A stretch of DNA of 23,844 nt from a virus: IMG/VR virus record IMGVR_UViG_3300020053_000552, positions 1-23,844 of that record, one strand, 5' to 3'. Positions 1 to 6,517 of the stretch are shown here, piece after piece; position 1 is the first letter of the stretch; the number at the start of each line of letters is the position of its first letter. The notes under the pieces were generated by a model. The model was not told where the DNA came from and did not search any database. It was given only the letters and a program-made list of their open reading frames with translations. Made by a program: the position numbers and the translations under genes.

Positions 1-1398
1 ATTTAACAGCATAGGGCATCCTGTTTCTTCATACCAACGTTCTAACAGTTTTCTAAAGCCCACGCTTTGATTTGCAGAAACTGTCTGTACCCGAGAGGTG
101 CCGTCCCCGTGGACGATTGCAGGTAGTCCAGGATCTGTGCAAGTTGCAGTGTATTGCATAAAGGGGCTGACATATCCGTCGAAATAGGTAGACGCATGTT
201 CCTCCAATACTGCTGGTGCAAATGGTCTAAACTTCTGTCTTTGCTTAATGGTGTTAACTCTATCTTTGATATCGGTTCCGCGGGGGTCTGCAAGGAGGGA
301 GCGATTACCAAAGGCTCTGGGTCCAAACTCAGCACGGCCGCTGGCAACACCACAAATACCAGTAGTAAGCAACTCATGTAATACTTCTTCAACTGGATAT
401 TCTCCTTCTATGTTGTACCCTGTGTACATATGTGGCATAGGCATGTGTTGTTTTTTGTGTGCTAGTACACACCCTATAGCACTGCCTGCATCACCCGGGT
501 TGGGCATTATATACATATCGTTCCAATCGCTCTTGATGCTGCCATTGGCACTACAGTTTAGCGCACACCCTCCCATCAATACTAGGTTACCCGATGGAGA
601 TTTCCACCTAGCCCAGTTGCTGATATACTTGAGTAGGTACGAATAAACCGCTTGGGTAGCAGCAGCTATGTCAAACATATCCTGTTCAGTGGTAAGGTCT
701 GGTCTCCACCAGCTACACCCTCGGTGCAAGTTGTGCTTGAGCTTAATAGTAGGCTTGTTGAAAAACATCTGTTTGAAGCTATCGTGGTCAATAGGGTGAA
801 AAAATTCGTGTAGTATTTCGTTGAAGAACCTTAGGGGGTCTCCATACGCTGCCATACCCATGAGGATGTATTCGTCTTCCTGTGGCTTTAGTCCCAGTCT
901 TTGTGTGAACGCTGAGTACCATAGTCCCACGGAGTGTGGATACGTTTGTCTATAGATACGTTTGAGTCCTGTTTCTTTGTCAGCGTTCCAGATAGTGAGT
1001 GTATCAAACTCTCCAATACTGTCAATACAAACAACAGTGGCTTCTGTAAAAGGACTAGTATAAAACCCGGCAGCAGCATGGGCAAGGTGATGATCAGTAT
1101 ACCGAATAGGAGCATGTATCCCATAAGATCCAAGGTAACGACTAATATTGTTTTCACCCAACCGAAGTCCTTGACCTGCTCTAAACTGTCTAAGAGTTTT
1201 GAGACCAGGTCTCTCGTACCAAATAACTTCATTAGGCTCTCCCCATTGTCTTGCATAGTTAACTATCTCTTTATTGAGATGTGCATCGTTCTTAACACCA
1301 CTAAAGCGTTCACTGTGACTAGCAAACTCTAACCCGTCATCTGTAAACACTGCTAGTGCTGCGTCATGACTATTAGCACTGATACCCCAAGTAATCAT
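1..1398 (-). CDS. Carbamoyltransferase, NodU/TobZ family (C-terminus cut by window edge)
   Basis: An open frame of 466 codons starts at ATG 1398 and runs off the window without a stop. It is read as one continuous protein beginning MITWGISANSHDAAL. Family landmarks appear in order: an N-terminal Kae1/ASKHA-like domain with DHHLAHAA near residues 100-107, GGCALNCSANG and PNPGDAGSAIG in the middle, and EFGPRAFGNRSLLADPR in the C-terminal YrdC-like part. Known members transfer a carbamoyl group from carbamoyl phosphate, through carbamoyl-adenylate, to a hydroxyl on a sugar or antibiotic. Full-length members have roughly 550-600 residues, so about the last 100 are missing here. The start overlaps the nucleosidase stop as ATGA, which implies translational coupling. 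The acceptor is unknown; a phage- or host-made sugar is plausible given the glycan genes elsewhere in the window. Family call is firm, substrate is not. Confidence 0.93.
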   Translation of the reverse strand, partial: MITWGISANSHDAALAVFTDDGLEFASHSERFSGVKNDAHLNKEIVNYARQWGEPNEVIWYERPGLKTLRQFRAGQGLRLGENNISRYLGSYGIHAPIRYTDHHLAHAAAGFYTSPFTEATVVCIDSIGEFDTLTIWNADKETGLKRIYRQTYPHSVGLWYSAFTQRLGLKPQEDEYILMGMAAYGDPLRFFNEILHEFFHPIDHDSFKQMFFNKPTIKLKHNLHRGCSWWRPDLTTEQDMFDIAAATQAVYSYLLKYISNWARWKSPSGNLVLMGGCALNCSANGSIKSDWNDMYIMPNPGDAGSAIGCVLAHKKQHMPMPHMYTGYNIEGEYPVEEVLHELLTTGICGVASGRAEFGPRAFGNRSLLADPRGTDIKDRVNTIKQRQKFRPFAPAVLEEHASTYFDGYVSPFMQYTATCTDPGLPAIVHGDGTSRVQTVSANQSVGFRKLLERWYEETGCPMLLN

Positions 1399-1961
1399 AG
1401 TAGCTGCAATACCTCTTGTACGCCATTGGCTACATTCTTTTGCCAAGTATCTGCTTGGTGTGGTGTGCCTACATAATCAGTTATATATTTATAACAAGTA
1501 AACTGTACATTCATACGTTTGCATACAAGTGCAATAGCATAGGCTTCCATATCAACTACATCTATTTTATTGTCCAACAACCAACGTCCGAGTTCATGTA
1601 CAAACTGATCTCCTGTTCCTAGTGTTAGACTAGGAGTCATATCGGGCGAAAAATCCAAGTACGGCAAGCCTGCTTCAAACGGAGTAACACCTCTTGGTGC
1701 TTGTGGTTCGGCATTCATATCACGCTGTACAAACTTGGTAATACGGTGTATGCCTTTTAACTCCGCTTGACAGCTTCCAACTGTGCCATAGTTGTATACT
1801 TCAGGATGAAATCCTAAACTGTGTGCTTCTGCAATAGCTTGTGTGGCTGCAAATGCTGCATTTACTTTGCCTACACCTGTGTACACTACTTTGTAATCGT
1901 TGGGTGCAAGTTTGTAAGGCAGTTCTGCTTCAAGTGCTACTAATAATATACGATATCTCAT
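1395..1961 (-). CDS. MTA/SAH nucleosidase-like nucleoside phosphorylase family protein
   Basis: A 188-residue protein of the PNP/UDP phosphorylase fold. TGVGKVNAA near residue 28 matches the family GxGxxNAA turn. NYGTVGSC near residue 57 matches the GTAG-like phosphate/ribose strand. VVDMEAYAIA near residue 135 matches the VDMEgaAia ribose-binding motif, and the downstream ITDYVG matches the SD catalytic-Asp segment. Bacterial MtnN is about 230 residues, so this is a compact version. The family hydrolyses 5'-methylthioadenosine or S-adenosylhomocysteine, by-products of SAM chemistry; this fits a phage with several methyltransferase-like genes, but the substrate cannot be read from the sequence. 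It starts inside the stop of the 40-residue gene and ends inside the start of the carbamoyltransferase, both as ATGA. Confidence 0.8.
   Translation of the reverse strand: MRYRILLVALEAELPYKLAPNDYKVVYTGVGKVNAAFAATQAIAEAHSLGFHPEVYNYGTVGSCQAELKGIHRITKFVQRDMNAEPQAPRGVTPFEAGLPYLDFSPDMTPSLTLGTGDQFVHELGRWLLDNKIDVVDMEAYAIALVCKRMNVQFTCYKYITDYVGTPHQADTWQKNVANGVQEVLQLL
1486..1493 (-). promoter_or_regulatory. Exact T4-type late promoter motif TATAAATA inside the nucleosidase gene
   Basis: The minus strand reads TATAAATA, identical to the T4 late promoter core. It lies 88 bases upstream of the carbamoyltransferase ATG and is spelled by the Tyr-Lys-Tyr codons before the ITDY motif. It could drive late expression of the carbamoyltransferase. 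An 8-base AT-rich motif can also arise by chance in such a genome. Confidence 0.25.
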
Positions 1962-2080
1962 TTGTAAATAAACGGGTCCTTCTTGCGTAGTTCTTTCAAA
2001 CGTTTTCTAAAACGTATTTCTTCTTTGATACGTGTGTAAGGCCATATGATAATGTCCCGAATCCTTTTTAGGTAAACCAT
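1958..2080 (-). CDS. Small basic conserved phage protein, 40 residues
   Basis: A short gene between primase and the nucleosidase, starting at ATG 2080 and ending at TGA 1958. The product begins MVYLKRIRDIIIWPYTRIKE and ends KKDPFIYK. About a third of residues are Lys or Arg, and the centre looks like a charged helix. Its start overlaps the primase 3' end by 13 bases and its stop overlaps the nucleosidase start as ATGA, so it fills the gap with no spare bases. That tiling is the main evidence that it is real. From memory, similar small basic proteins ending DPFIY occur in other marine T4-like phages. Function unknown; the charge would suit nucleic-acid or protein contact. Confidence 0.7.
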   Translation of the reverse strand: MVYLKRIRDIIIWPYTRIKEEIRFRKRLKELRKKDPFIYK

Positions 2081-3048
2081 TTTTTTGCTCTCAATCTAAT
2101 CTTTAATGTGCTGCTTTCGGCAGCACTGGCAATACTGTATAATGTATATAGTCTTCCATAACGTTGTACAGCATCGCCAATGTCGTTTATGTCCATATCC
2201 CAGTTAGGCAAACTTACTTGCCATCCTAGTTCAATAGCTTGTTCAACTAGTTTGCTGCCTGCTTTATCTCGATCAGGAACTACAATAACATCTTTATTTA
2301 ATCTATTAATCAGCAATGCTTGTGCATCATTGATTTCACTGCCGCCTAATGCACACCCGTCAACGTGTAGTGCATCCACTTGTCCTTCACAAACAATAGC
2401 AAACACTTTGTTGTAGCCTTGTTCGTCTAATCCATAAACAAATCCAGGCTGTACTTCCATAAGATACTTGGGCTTCTTGTCTGCTGCGATAGTTCTAGCA
2501 GTCCATCCTACAATACGTTTTTCATAGTAGAATGGAATAATAAGTCTATCACGATATGCTAGACTAGGGCTCCAATAGTAATCAGTATCATCTAAGTTTA
2601 GATTACGTGTAGCCATATATTCAAGTATAGCCATACTAAACTTGTTAAACTCTGTAATGTCTGCAATCTTAACTGCGTCTGGCGGCAATGGTACAGTTTC
2701 AAATGTAGGCAGCTCTATCTTACGCTCTGCTACTTCAACGCCTTCGTTTATACGCATCACATCAAACGTTAGCTTCGTTATTGTATCATCACTACAACCA
2801 AGCCATTGTAGTAGCTTACGTAGCTTGTGCGACACCGGTCTGCCTGGTTGCCAGCTTGCTTTGTATCCACAGTTAAAGCAGTGATAGCTAACAGTATCGC
2901 CTTCAGAGATAAGTCCGCCACGCCCACGTTTGTCTGCACTATCGCCATTGTGATGACAGCAAGGTGCATTGAAGCTGGTCCAACCACTAGGTGTAGTTTT
3001 ACGCTTTCCAGGCAAGTGTGCTGTGATTGTGTCGGATACAATACTCAT
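2068..3048 (-). CDS. 61: T4 gp61-type DNA primase
   Basis: A 326-residue DnaG-superfamily primase. The N-terminal zinc-binding region carries Cys30, Cys31, His33 and, 24 residues on, HCFNC (Cys57, Cys60). The TOPRIM-like core follows: an acidic strand at IVCEGQVDALHVDG near residue 220 and VIVVPDRDKAG near residue 257 match the metal-binding Glu and DxD of this fold. In T4, gp61 works with helicase gp41 to lay RNA primers for lagging-strand synthesis; gp41 is not in this window. Length is close to T4 gp61 (about 340). The upstream gap is only 34 bases and holds a consensus sigma70-like promoter. No Shine-Dalgarno precedes ATG 3048, and the predicted RNA start falls at or next to this ATG. Confidence 0.92.
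   Translation of the reverse strand: MSIVSDTITAHLPGKRKTTPSGWTSFNAPCCHHNGDSADKRGRGGLISEGDTVSYHCFNCGYKASWQPGRPVSHKLRKLLQWLGCSDDTITKLTFDVMRINEGVEVAERKIELPTFETVPLPPDAVKIADITEFNKFSMAILEYMATRNLNLDDTDYYWSPSLAYRDRLIIPFYYEKRIVGWTARTIAADKKPKYLMEVQPGFVYGLDEQGYNKVFAIVCEGQVDALHVDGCALGGSEINDAQALLINRLNKDVIVVPDRDKAGSKLVEQAIELGWQVSLPNWDMDINDIGDAVQRYGRLYTLYSIASAAESSTLKIRLRAKKWFT
2108..2126 (-). other. GC-rich hairpin in the 3' end of the primase gene
   Basis: Seven-base perfect arms (GTGCTGC and GCAGCAC) flank a five-base loop, CGAAA on the minus strand. It sits 28 bases upstream of the start of the 40-residue gene. No U-tract follows, so it is not a standard terminator. It could affect translation or processing of the downstream RNA, or simply reflect the Ala-Ala-Glu-Ser-Ser coding. 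Confidence 0.3.
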
Positions 3049-3054
3049 ACTATT

Positions 3055-3082
3055 ATTATAGCATCAGTATCCAGATTGTCAA
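3055..3082 (-). promoter_or_regulatory. Consensus sigma70-type promoter for primase and downstream genes
   Basis: On the minus strand a perfect TTGACA (3077-3082) and a perfect TATAAT (3055-3060) are separated by 16 bases. They lie in the 34-base gap between the structural gene and primase. T4-like phages use host sigma70 for early genes, so an early promoter here is expected. The -10 box ends 6 bases before the primase ATG, which places the RNA start at about position 3048. Confidence 0.75.
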
Positions 3083-4072
3083 TCAGTTTCTAACAAGTAT
3101 TTTTGATATCTTATCTGTTGGATCTGTTTCGGTATAAAAACGCAAGTGACTAAACACACCGTTGAAGTTTACAGGAGTTGGTTCTGTTTCAGTTCCGTCT
3201 AGTGTTACTGTAGTAATATTTGCCCATGTTGTATTCAATGTTACTTGATTTTCCAATGTACCCTGTACTACAATATCTCCAGCAAACTCATTTGTGTATA
3301 ATGCTGCTGTATGCAATGCAATGTTGCCATTAAGTCCTGGCTGTGCATCCAAACTTTCAGTACTCCAATCAGTTGGTGATTTTTGATCGCTTACAAAACC
3401 AGTTATGCTGTAAGTATCTAATGGGCCTGGAAATGCAAACCCATCGATAAACATAGTTCCTTTTGCTTCAAAATGTGCTTCGCTGTATGTTAGTGTTTTG
3501 GCGCCTGTAGTATCTACAAGATAGATTGCATATTTGGTATACTGTTGTTTTAGATTTAATAAATCGTTTTCAGTTACATTTACAGTAAATACGCCTTTTT
3601 GTGTATTTGTTTGAAATGTAATACTAGTACCAGCTGGAACAGCAGCAGAAGAACTTTTGTTTAGTGTTACTGTATTTCCTGCTATTGCACTTACTAAAGT
3701 ATTACGTTTGATATACGTTCCTGTAACAGTTTGACCAACTGCAATGCCACTTGTACTACTAAATTCAAGTGTTGTATCTGCTGCACTTTCAGCTGCGGTT
3801 GTAGTTTTAGATACTACATCATCTAATACGGTTCCATCATGTTCAACAACTAGGTTATTATTTTCATCAAACATCATAAACTTGGGGGTGTATCCTTGTA
3901 GGCTAACTGGTTTTTGATCATGATTTTTAACTTCAAAATGTAGTAAGTTGTCTATACCTCGATAAACGTTTAGGGTTTTTTGATACACTGGTCTATACTC
4001 CGTTATGAATCCTGCCAGATTGGCAACGATGGTAACTTGGTTCTTTGCTAAATATCTATAAGTTTTCTGCAT
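3083..4072 (-). CDS. Putative virion structural protein (tail, fibre or baseplate type)
   Basis: A 329-residue protein rich in Thr, Ser, Val and Asn and poor in Cys, with a beta-strand-rich appearance. The first 70 residues (around VYRGIDNLLHFEVKNHDQKP, then FMMFDENNNLVV) resemble the N-terminal domain found in phage baseplate and adhesion proteins. Residues from about 105 (GIAVGQTVTGTYI, then NTVTLN and TSITF) match a beta motif common in marine phage structural proteins. The last 100 residues contain further Thr/Asn-rich strands. ATG 4072 has an AAAGGT ribosome site five bases upstream, and a near match to the T4 late promoter lies 24 bases upstream of the start. No catalytic motif is visible. 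A structural role is likely; the exact virion part is not known. Confidence 0.65.
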   Translation of the reverse strand: MQKTYRYLAKNQVTIVANLAGFITEYRPVYQKTLNVYRGIDNLLHFEVKNHDQKPVSLQGYTPKFMMFDENNNLVVEHDGTVLDDVVSKTTTAAESAADTTLEFSSTSGIAVGQTVTGTYIKRNTLVSAIAGNTVTLNKSSSAAVPAGTSITFQTNTQKGVFTVNVTENDLLNLKQQYTKYAIYLVDTTGAKTLTYSEAHFEAKGTMFIDGFAFPGPLDTYSITGFVSDQKSPTDWSTESLDAQPGLNGNIALHTAALYTNEFAGDIVVQGTLENQVTLNTTWANITTVTLDGTETEPTPVNFNGVFSHLRFYTETDPTDKISKILVRN

Positions 4073-4095
4073 CGGCGGGACCTTTTTTATATAAG

Positions 4096-4103
4096 TATTT
4101 ATG
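4096..4103 (-). promoter_or_regulatory. T4-late-promoter-like motif CATAAATA upstream of the structural gene
   Basis: Seven of eight bases match TATAAATA on the minus strand. The site lies in the 33-base gap between divergent genes, 24 bases before ATG 4072, a normal distance for a late promoter with a short leader. A structural gene would be expected to be late. Confidence 0.4.
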
Positions 4104-4105
4104 GT

Positions 4106-4477
4106 ATGTTATTAAAAGATATAGAACAAAAATTTCCTTTTCTAAGTGTAGTAGCATACGGCGGCAATGAATATGTAGGAATCATTGTTAATCAAGATGT
4201 AACAGTAACAACTATGTATCTATACACCAAACTTAAAACGTCTGCACATAAAGAGCTATTAATCGAACTTGGTGAAATATGGTGGTGGGAGTCGAATAGG
4301 ATGATTCCTATTAATATTTTCTTACGTAAAGAAATACAAGATATTAGCTATAGTTTAATGACCATGAATACCAAAGATGTTAAGGTTATTGTTGGCCCGT
4401 GTGTTAATCTAAACAATCTAACTATAAAACGTATTAAACGCAAAAGCGTTCAAGTTATGCGGAAGCCTGCTCGTTAA
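4106..4477 (+). CDS. Conserved marine phage protein of unknown function, 123 residues
   Basis: A plus-strand gene set among minus-strand neighbours. The product starts MLLKDIEQKFPFLSVVAYGG and contains GEIWWWESNRMIPINIFL near residue 77. It ends in a very basic tail (KRIKRKSVQVMRKPAR). The first half reads as alternating beta strands. From memory, proteins with this WWWESNR segment recur in T4-like cyanophages and pelagiphages, but I know of no assigned function. A basic C-terminus would fit RNA, DNA or protein binding. The 5' end is 33 bases from the divergent structural gene. The 3' end overlaps the convergent DnaE-like gene by 23 bases, so antisense overlap or transcript collision is possible. 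Confidence 0.8.
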   Translation: MLLKDIEQKFPFLSVVAYGGNEYVGIIVNQDVTVTTMYLYTKLKTSAHKELLIELGEIWWWESNRMIPINIFLRKEIQDISYSLMTMNTKDVKVIVGPCVNLNNLTIKRIKRKSVQVMRKPAR

Positions 4478-5027
4478 GTTGTTCGCATACTAAATTCATA
4501 TGCACAACACACGCCGCAGCATAACTAACAGCATGTGCTTTCTTAAAGAAGTAACTTCCGTCAGTGGGTGCGACCCACACACTTTCTAATATCGTTGTCC
4601 AAGTTTCGTTGACAAGATGGCGTTTGGCAGGCCGAATCATCGCTAACACTGCTGCTAATTGTTCTACGCTTTGTGGCTTTGTTTTGCGTAGGATTTCCCC
4701 ATGTCCGGAGATATGAAAGATAAGATTTGTGAAATCGTCGTGTTGTAAAAGACTCCATTCGGGTTCCTTGTTCATTAGTGTTGTTAAATGATCTTCGTCT
4801 TTGATATTGTTGTAAATGTTTACATTCAAAAAGTCAAGTTTGAAATAGCCTCTATCTTCTGCTGTCTTGTAATCAATAGTACTCAAGTTATCAATAGGAT
4901 TATGCGGACACTCGGTTACATACACACCAGTGTTGTGCTTCTTTCCTGTATCAAGTTTTGCCACACGGTGTTGTATCTTAGATAAGATAACACTGCGATC
5001 AGCAAAGTCGATGTCAATATCCGGCAT
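4455..5027 (-). CDS. Miniature DnaE-like protein (DNA polymerase III alpha palm/fingers remnant)
   Basis: A 190-residue protein that follows the order of motifs in bacterial DnaE at a fraction of its length (DnaE is about 1,160 residues). MPDIDIDFADR at residues 1-11 matches the PDxDxDF palm motif with two catalytic Asp. FKLDFLNV (Asp65) matches KFDFLGL with the third catalytic Asp. SVEQLAAVLAMIRPAKR matches the IALFRPGP segment, and YFFKKAHAVSYAA (159-171) matches GYGFNKSHSAAYA. The PHP, tau-binding and OB domains are absent, as is most of the fingers. T4-like phages replicate with a family B polymerase, so this is unlikely to be the replicase. It might be a small nucleotidyltransferase or a non-catalytic partner. 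It shares a TAATG junction with the upstream nucleotidyltransferase. The relationship is convincing; the activity is unknown. Confidence 0.7.
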   Translation of the reverse strand: MPDIDIDFADRSVILSKIQHRVAKLDTGKKHNTGVYVTECPHNPIDNLSTIDYKTAEDRGYFKLDFLNVNIYNNIKDEDHLTTLMNKEPEWSLLQHDDFTNLIFHISGHGEILRKTKPQSVEQLAAVLAMIRPAKRHLVNETWTTILESVWVAPTDGSYFFKKAHAVSYAAACVVHMNLVCEQLNEQASA

Positions 5028-5416
5028 TAGAGTTTACCTTCTTCTCTCATTTGTTTTCTTATTTTAGTAGCACTAATATCGTGTATGTCTTTGCCCAAGT
5101 CATGTTCGGTAAATGAATATCCTACACTGCGTCCATAACTAATATCTACAATGTTTGGTACTTTTGCTATTTCGTATTCTTTGTGCAATGTATATCCAAC
5201 TTGTTTTAATCCTGTAATAATATTGTTTCTAACTACATAGTAATCAAATGGATTGTCATCTTGGCCAGGTCCTGCATCCTCACCTTGAACATCTCTGCAC
5301 ATAATAATAACTTGACCAGTTTTTTCCATTGCACGTTTGAATAGTTCAGTGTGACCATCGTGCCAGGGTTGCCATCGTCCTAGCATTTGTGTGGTTGGCT
5401 TCTTCCAATCAAACAT
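5027..5416 (-). CDS. HIGH-superfamily nucleotidyltransferase (cytidylyltransferase-like)
   Basis: A 129-residue protein with both signatures of the HxGH nucleotidyltransferase fold: GRWQPWHDGH at residues 13-22 (HDGH in place of HxGH) and ISATKIR at 114-120 (the ISxTxxR nucleotide-binding motif). The family includes NMN, pantetheine-phosphate and sugar/alcohol-phosphate nucleotidyltransferases. The GRxQPxHxGH form resembles NMN adenylyltransferase-like proteins, but the length and middle region do not settle the substrate. The gene starts inside the end of the APS-kinase-like gene (8-base overlap) and abuts the DnaE-like gene. The close pairing with a small-molecule kinase suggests consecutive steps: phosphorylation, then activation with a nucleotide. 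Confidence 0.8.
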   Translation of the reverse strand: MFDWKKPTTQMLGRWQPWHDGHTELFKRAMEKTGQVIIMCRDVQGEDAGPGQDDNPFDYYVVRNNIITGLKQVGYTLHKEYEIAKVPNIVDISYGRSVGYSFTEHDLGKDIHDISATKIRKQMREEGKL

Positions 5417-5840
5417 TTTTCTCTCTCCATTGCTGATATCTTTTTACAGCAAGCATTAATGTATTATGAGTATCTGTAAACCATTCACTAACACGATAGT
5501 CTACAACATCCGGTGTTTCGAATATTGCATTTGTATCTTCGTAACGGCCTTCTTTGATAGTATCCATCCACACAGTAAAGTCTGCATCAAACTTTTTACG
5601 AGTTTCTTCAGTAGGACACACAAAGTCACATACAGCAACCCTTCCAGCAGATACAACGCCATCTGCAATCATACTCATACGAAATGCCTGGCGTTCTCTA
5701 CCTTCTTTGCTAAAATCCCAGTCTTTGTATTTTTCTCTAACAACATCTGCATTGATATGTACGCCGCCGATTAGTTCTGCAAATGGTTTTGCCAATGTTG
5801 ATTTACCACTGCCTGGTAATCCAAATATTAATATTTTCAT
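5409..5840 (-). CDS. Adenylylsulfate-kinase-like P-loop kinase
   Basis: A 143-residue P-loop kinase with Walker A GLPGSGKST at residues 7-15. INADVVREKYKDWDFSKEGR near residues 29-48 matches the APS kinase DGDxxR...lgFsxexR region, and YEDTNAIFETPD near residue 98 resembles the C-terminal YEPP-type segment of CysC. Bacterial CysC is about 200 residues, so this is short. CysC phosphorylates adenylylsulfate to PAPS. Phage homologues may instead phosphorylate another small molecule, and the overlapping nucleotidyltransferase supports a sugar or cofactor pathway over sulfate assimilation. The start overlaps the zinc-finger gene stop as ATGA. Confidence 0.75.
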   Translation of the reverse strand: MKILIFGLPGSGKSTLAKPFAELIGGVHINADVVREKYKDWDFSKEGRERQAFRMSMIADGVVSAGRVAVCDFVCPTEETRKKFDADFTVWMDTIKEGRYEDTNAIFETPDVVDYRVSEWFTDTHNTLMLAVKRYQQWREKNV

Positions 5841-6517
5841 AACTTAGCTTCTTTCACAACCTGTCTTACTAGATCAACATCATTTGGGTTGCGTTTAAAT
5901 CTCATTGCCCAGTGTCCTGGCTCTAGTACTGTACCTAACATAGTTAACTGTTCGTCATTAAAGTTATTTAGTGCAGCTTTGCCTGTTTTACAATTTAGTA
6001 CCAGCCATGGAGATATTTTTCCATCTCTAATATCCCAAGTAATTCTATTTGTACTTGCGTGTTCAAAGTAATGATTGTACAAACTACTATTTTCTTTTGC
6101 CCAGTTTACCATAGTATCAATACTACGTTCGAGAGCAGTTTGGACGCCTTCTTTGCGAATAAGTTCGTTGGCGTATTTTTCATACATTTCTTCTCTACAC
6201 CAATGATCAAGTTTTACATTACTAGTAACAACATAGTCAATGTACTTGTCAGGATACAGCGGTCTTACGTTGTTAACAAAACTTCCAAACTTAACAAATG
6301 CATTGTAGAAACTACTTTTAACAAACTCGTCATAGCTTTTTTCTTTTTTATTACCTGCACTTAACTTGTAAAATCTTTGAAATGCGTAAAATCCAATAGT
6401 TACTCGCTTTTCATCTTTTTGTAGCCAACGTCTTTTAGGCTCACACATATGGGCAATAAGAGTACTTTCTTTTGAATAACTTTTATTACAATATTCACAT
6501 GTATATTTAGATGTCAA
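5837..6517 (-). CDS. Zinc-finger phage protein, possible gp59-like helicase loader
   Basis: A 226-residue protein when started at TTG 6517. The frame stays open to ATG 6598, giving 253 residues, but that start lies deep inside the upstream gene and lacks a ribosome site. The TTG follows GGATACGAAAAAG and overlaps the upstream stop by only 11 bases. The N-terminus carries a C2HC zinc finger: Cys7, Cys10, His23, Cys25. The rest is helical and charged, with AFVKFGSFVNNVRPLYPDKY, DHWCREEMYEKYA and ISPWLVLN segments. From memory it resembles a conserved protein of marine T4-like phages. The helical pattern and the end region loosely recall T4 gp59, the gp41 helicase loader, but this comparison by eye is weak. 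It lies directly downstream of the probable gp62. Confidence 0.72.
   Translation of the reverse strand: MTSKYTCEYCNKSYSKESTLIAHMCEPKRRWLQKDEKRVTIGFYAFQRFYKLSAGNKKEKSYDEFVKSSFYNAFVKFGSFVNNVRPLYPDKYIDYVVTSNVKLDHWCREEMYEKYANELIRKEGVQTALERSIDTMVNWAKENSSLYNHYFEHASTNRITWDIRDGKISPWLVLNCKTGKAALNNFNDEQLTMLGTVLEPGHWAMRFKRNPNDVDLVRQVVKEAKL

Noticed and set aside
42-392. A minus-strand ORF starting MKKYYMSCLLLVFVVLPAAV that resembles a signal peptide
   Set aside because: It is out of frame with the conserved carbamoyltransferase motifs over the same interval and is best explained as a shadow.
1200-1212. The near-perfect palindrome GAGACCAGGTCTC
   Set aside because: Its centre is one base, too tight for an RNA hairpin loop, and it is within the carbamoyltransferase coding region.
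888-1256. A minus-strand ORF with strongly hydrophobic stretches that looks like a membrane protein
   Set aside because: It lies wholly inside the carbamoyltransferase gene in another frame. The carbamoyltransferase frame has clear family motifs across the same bases.
3083-4072. The beta-rich protein as a receptor-binding tail fibre tip
   Set aside because: Beta motifs support a structural role, but there is no collagen-like repeat, no chaperone neighbour and no tail gene nearby to justify a specific adhesin call.
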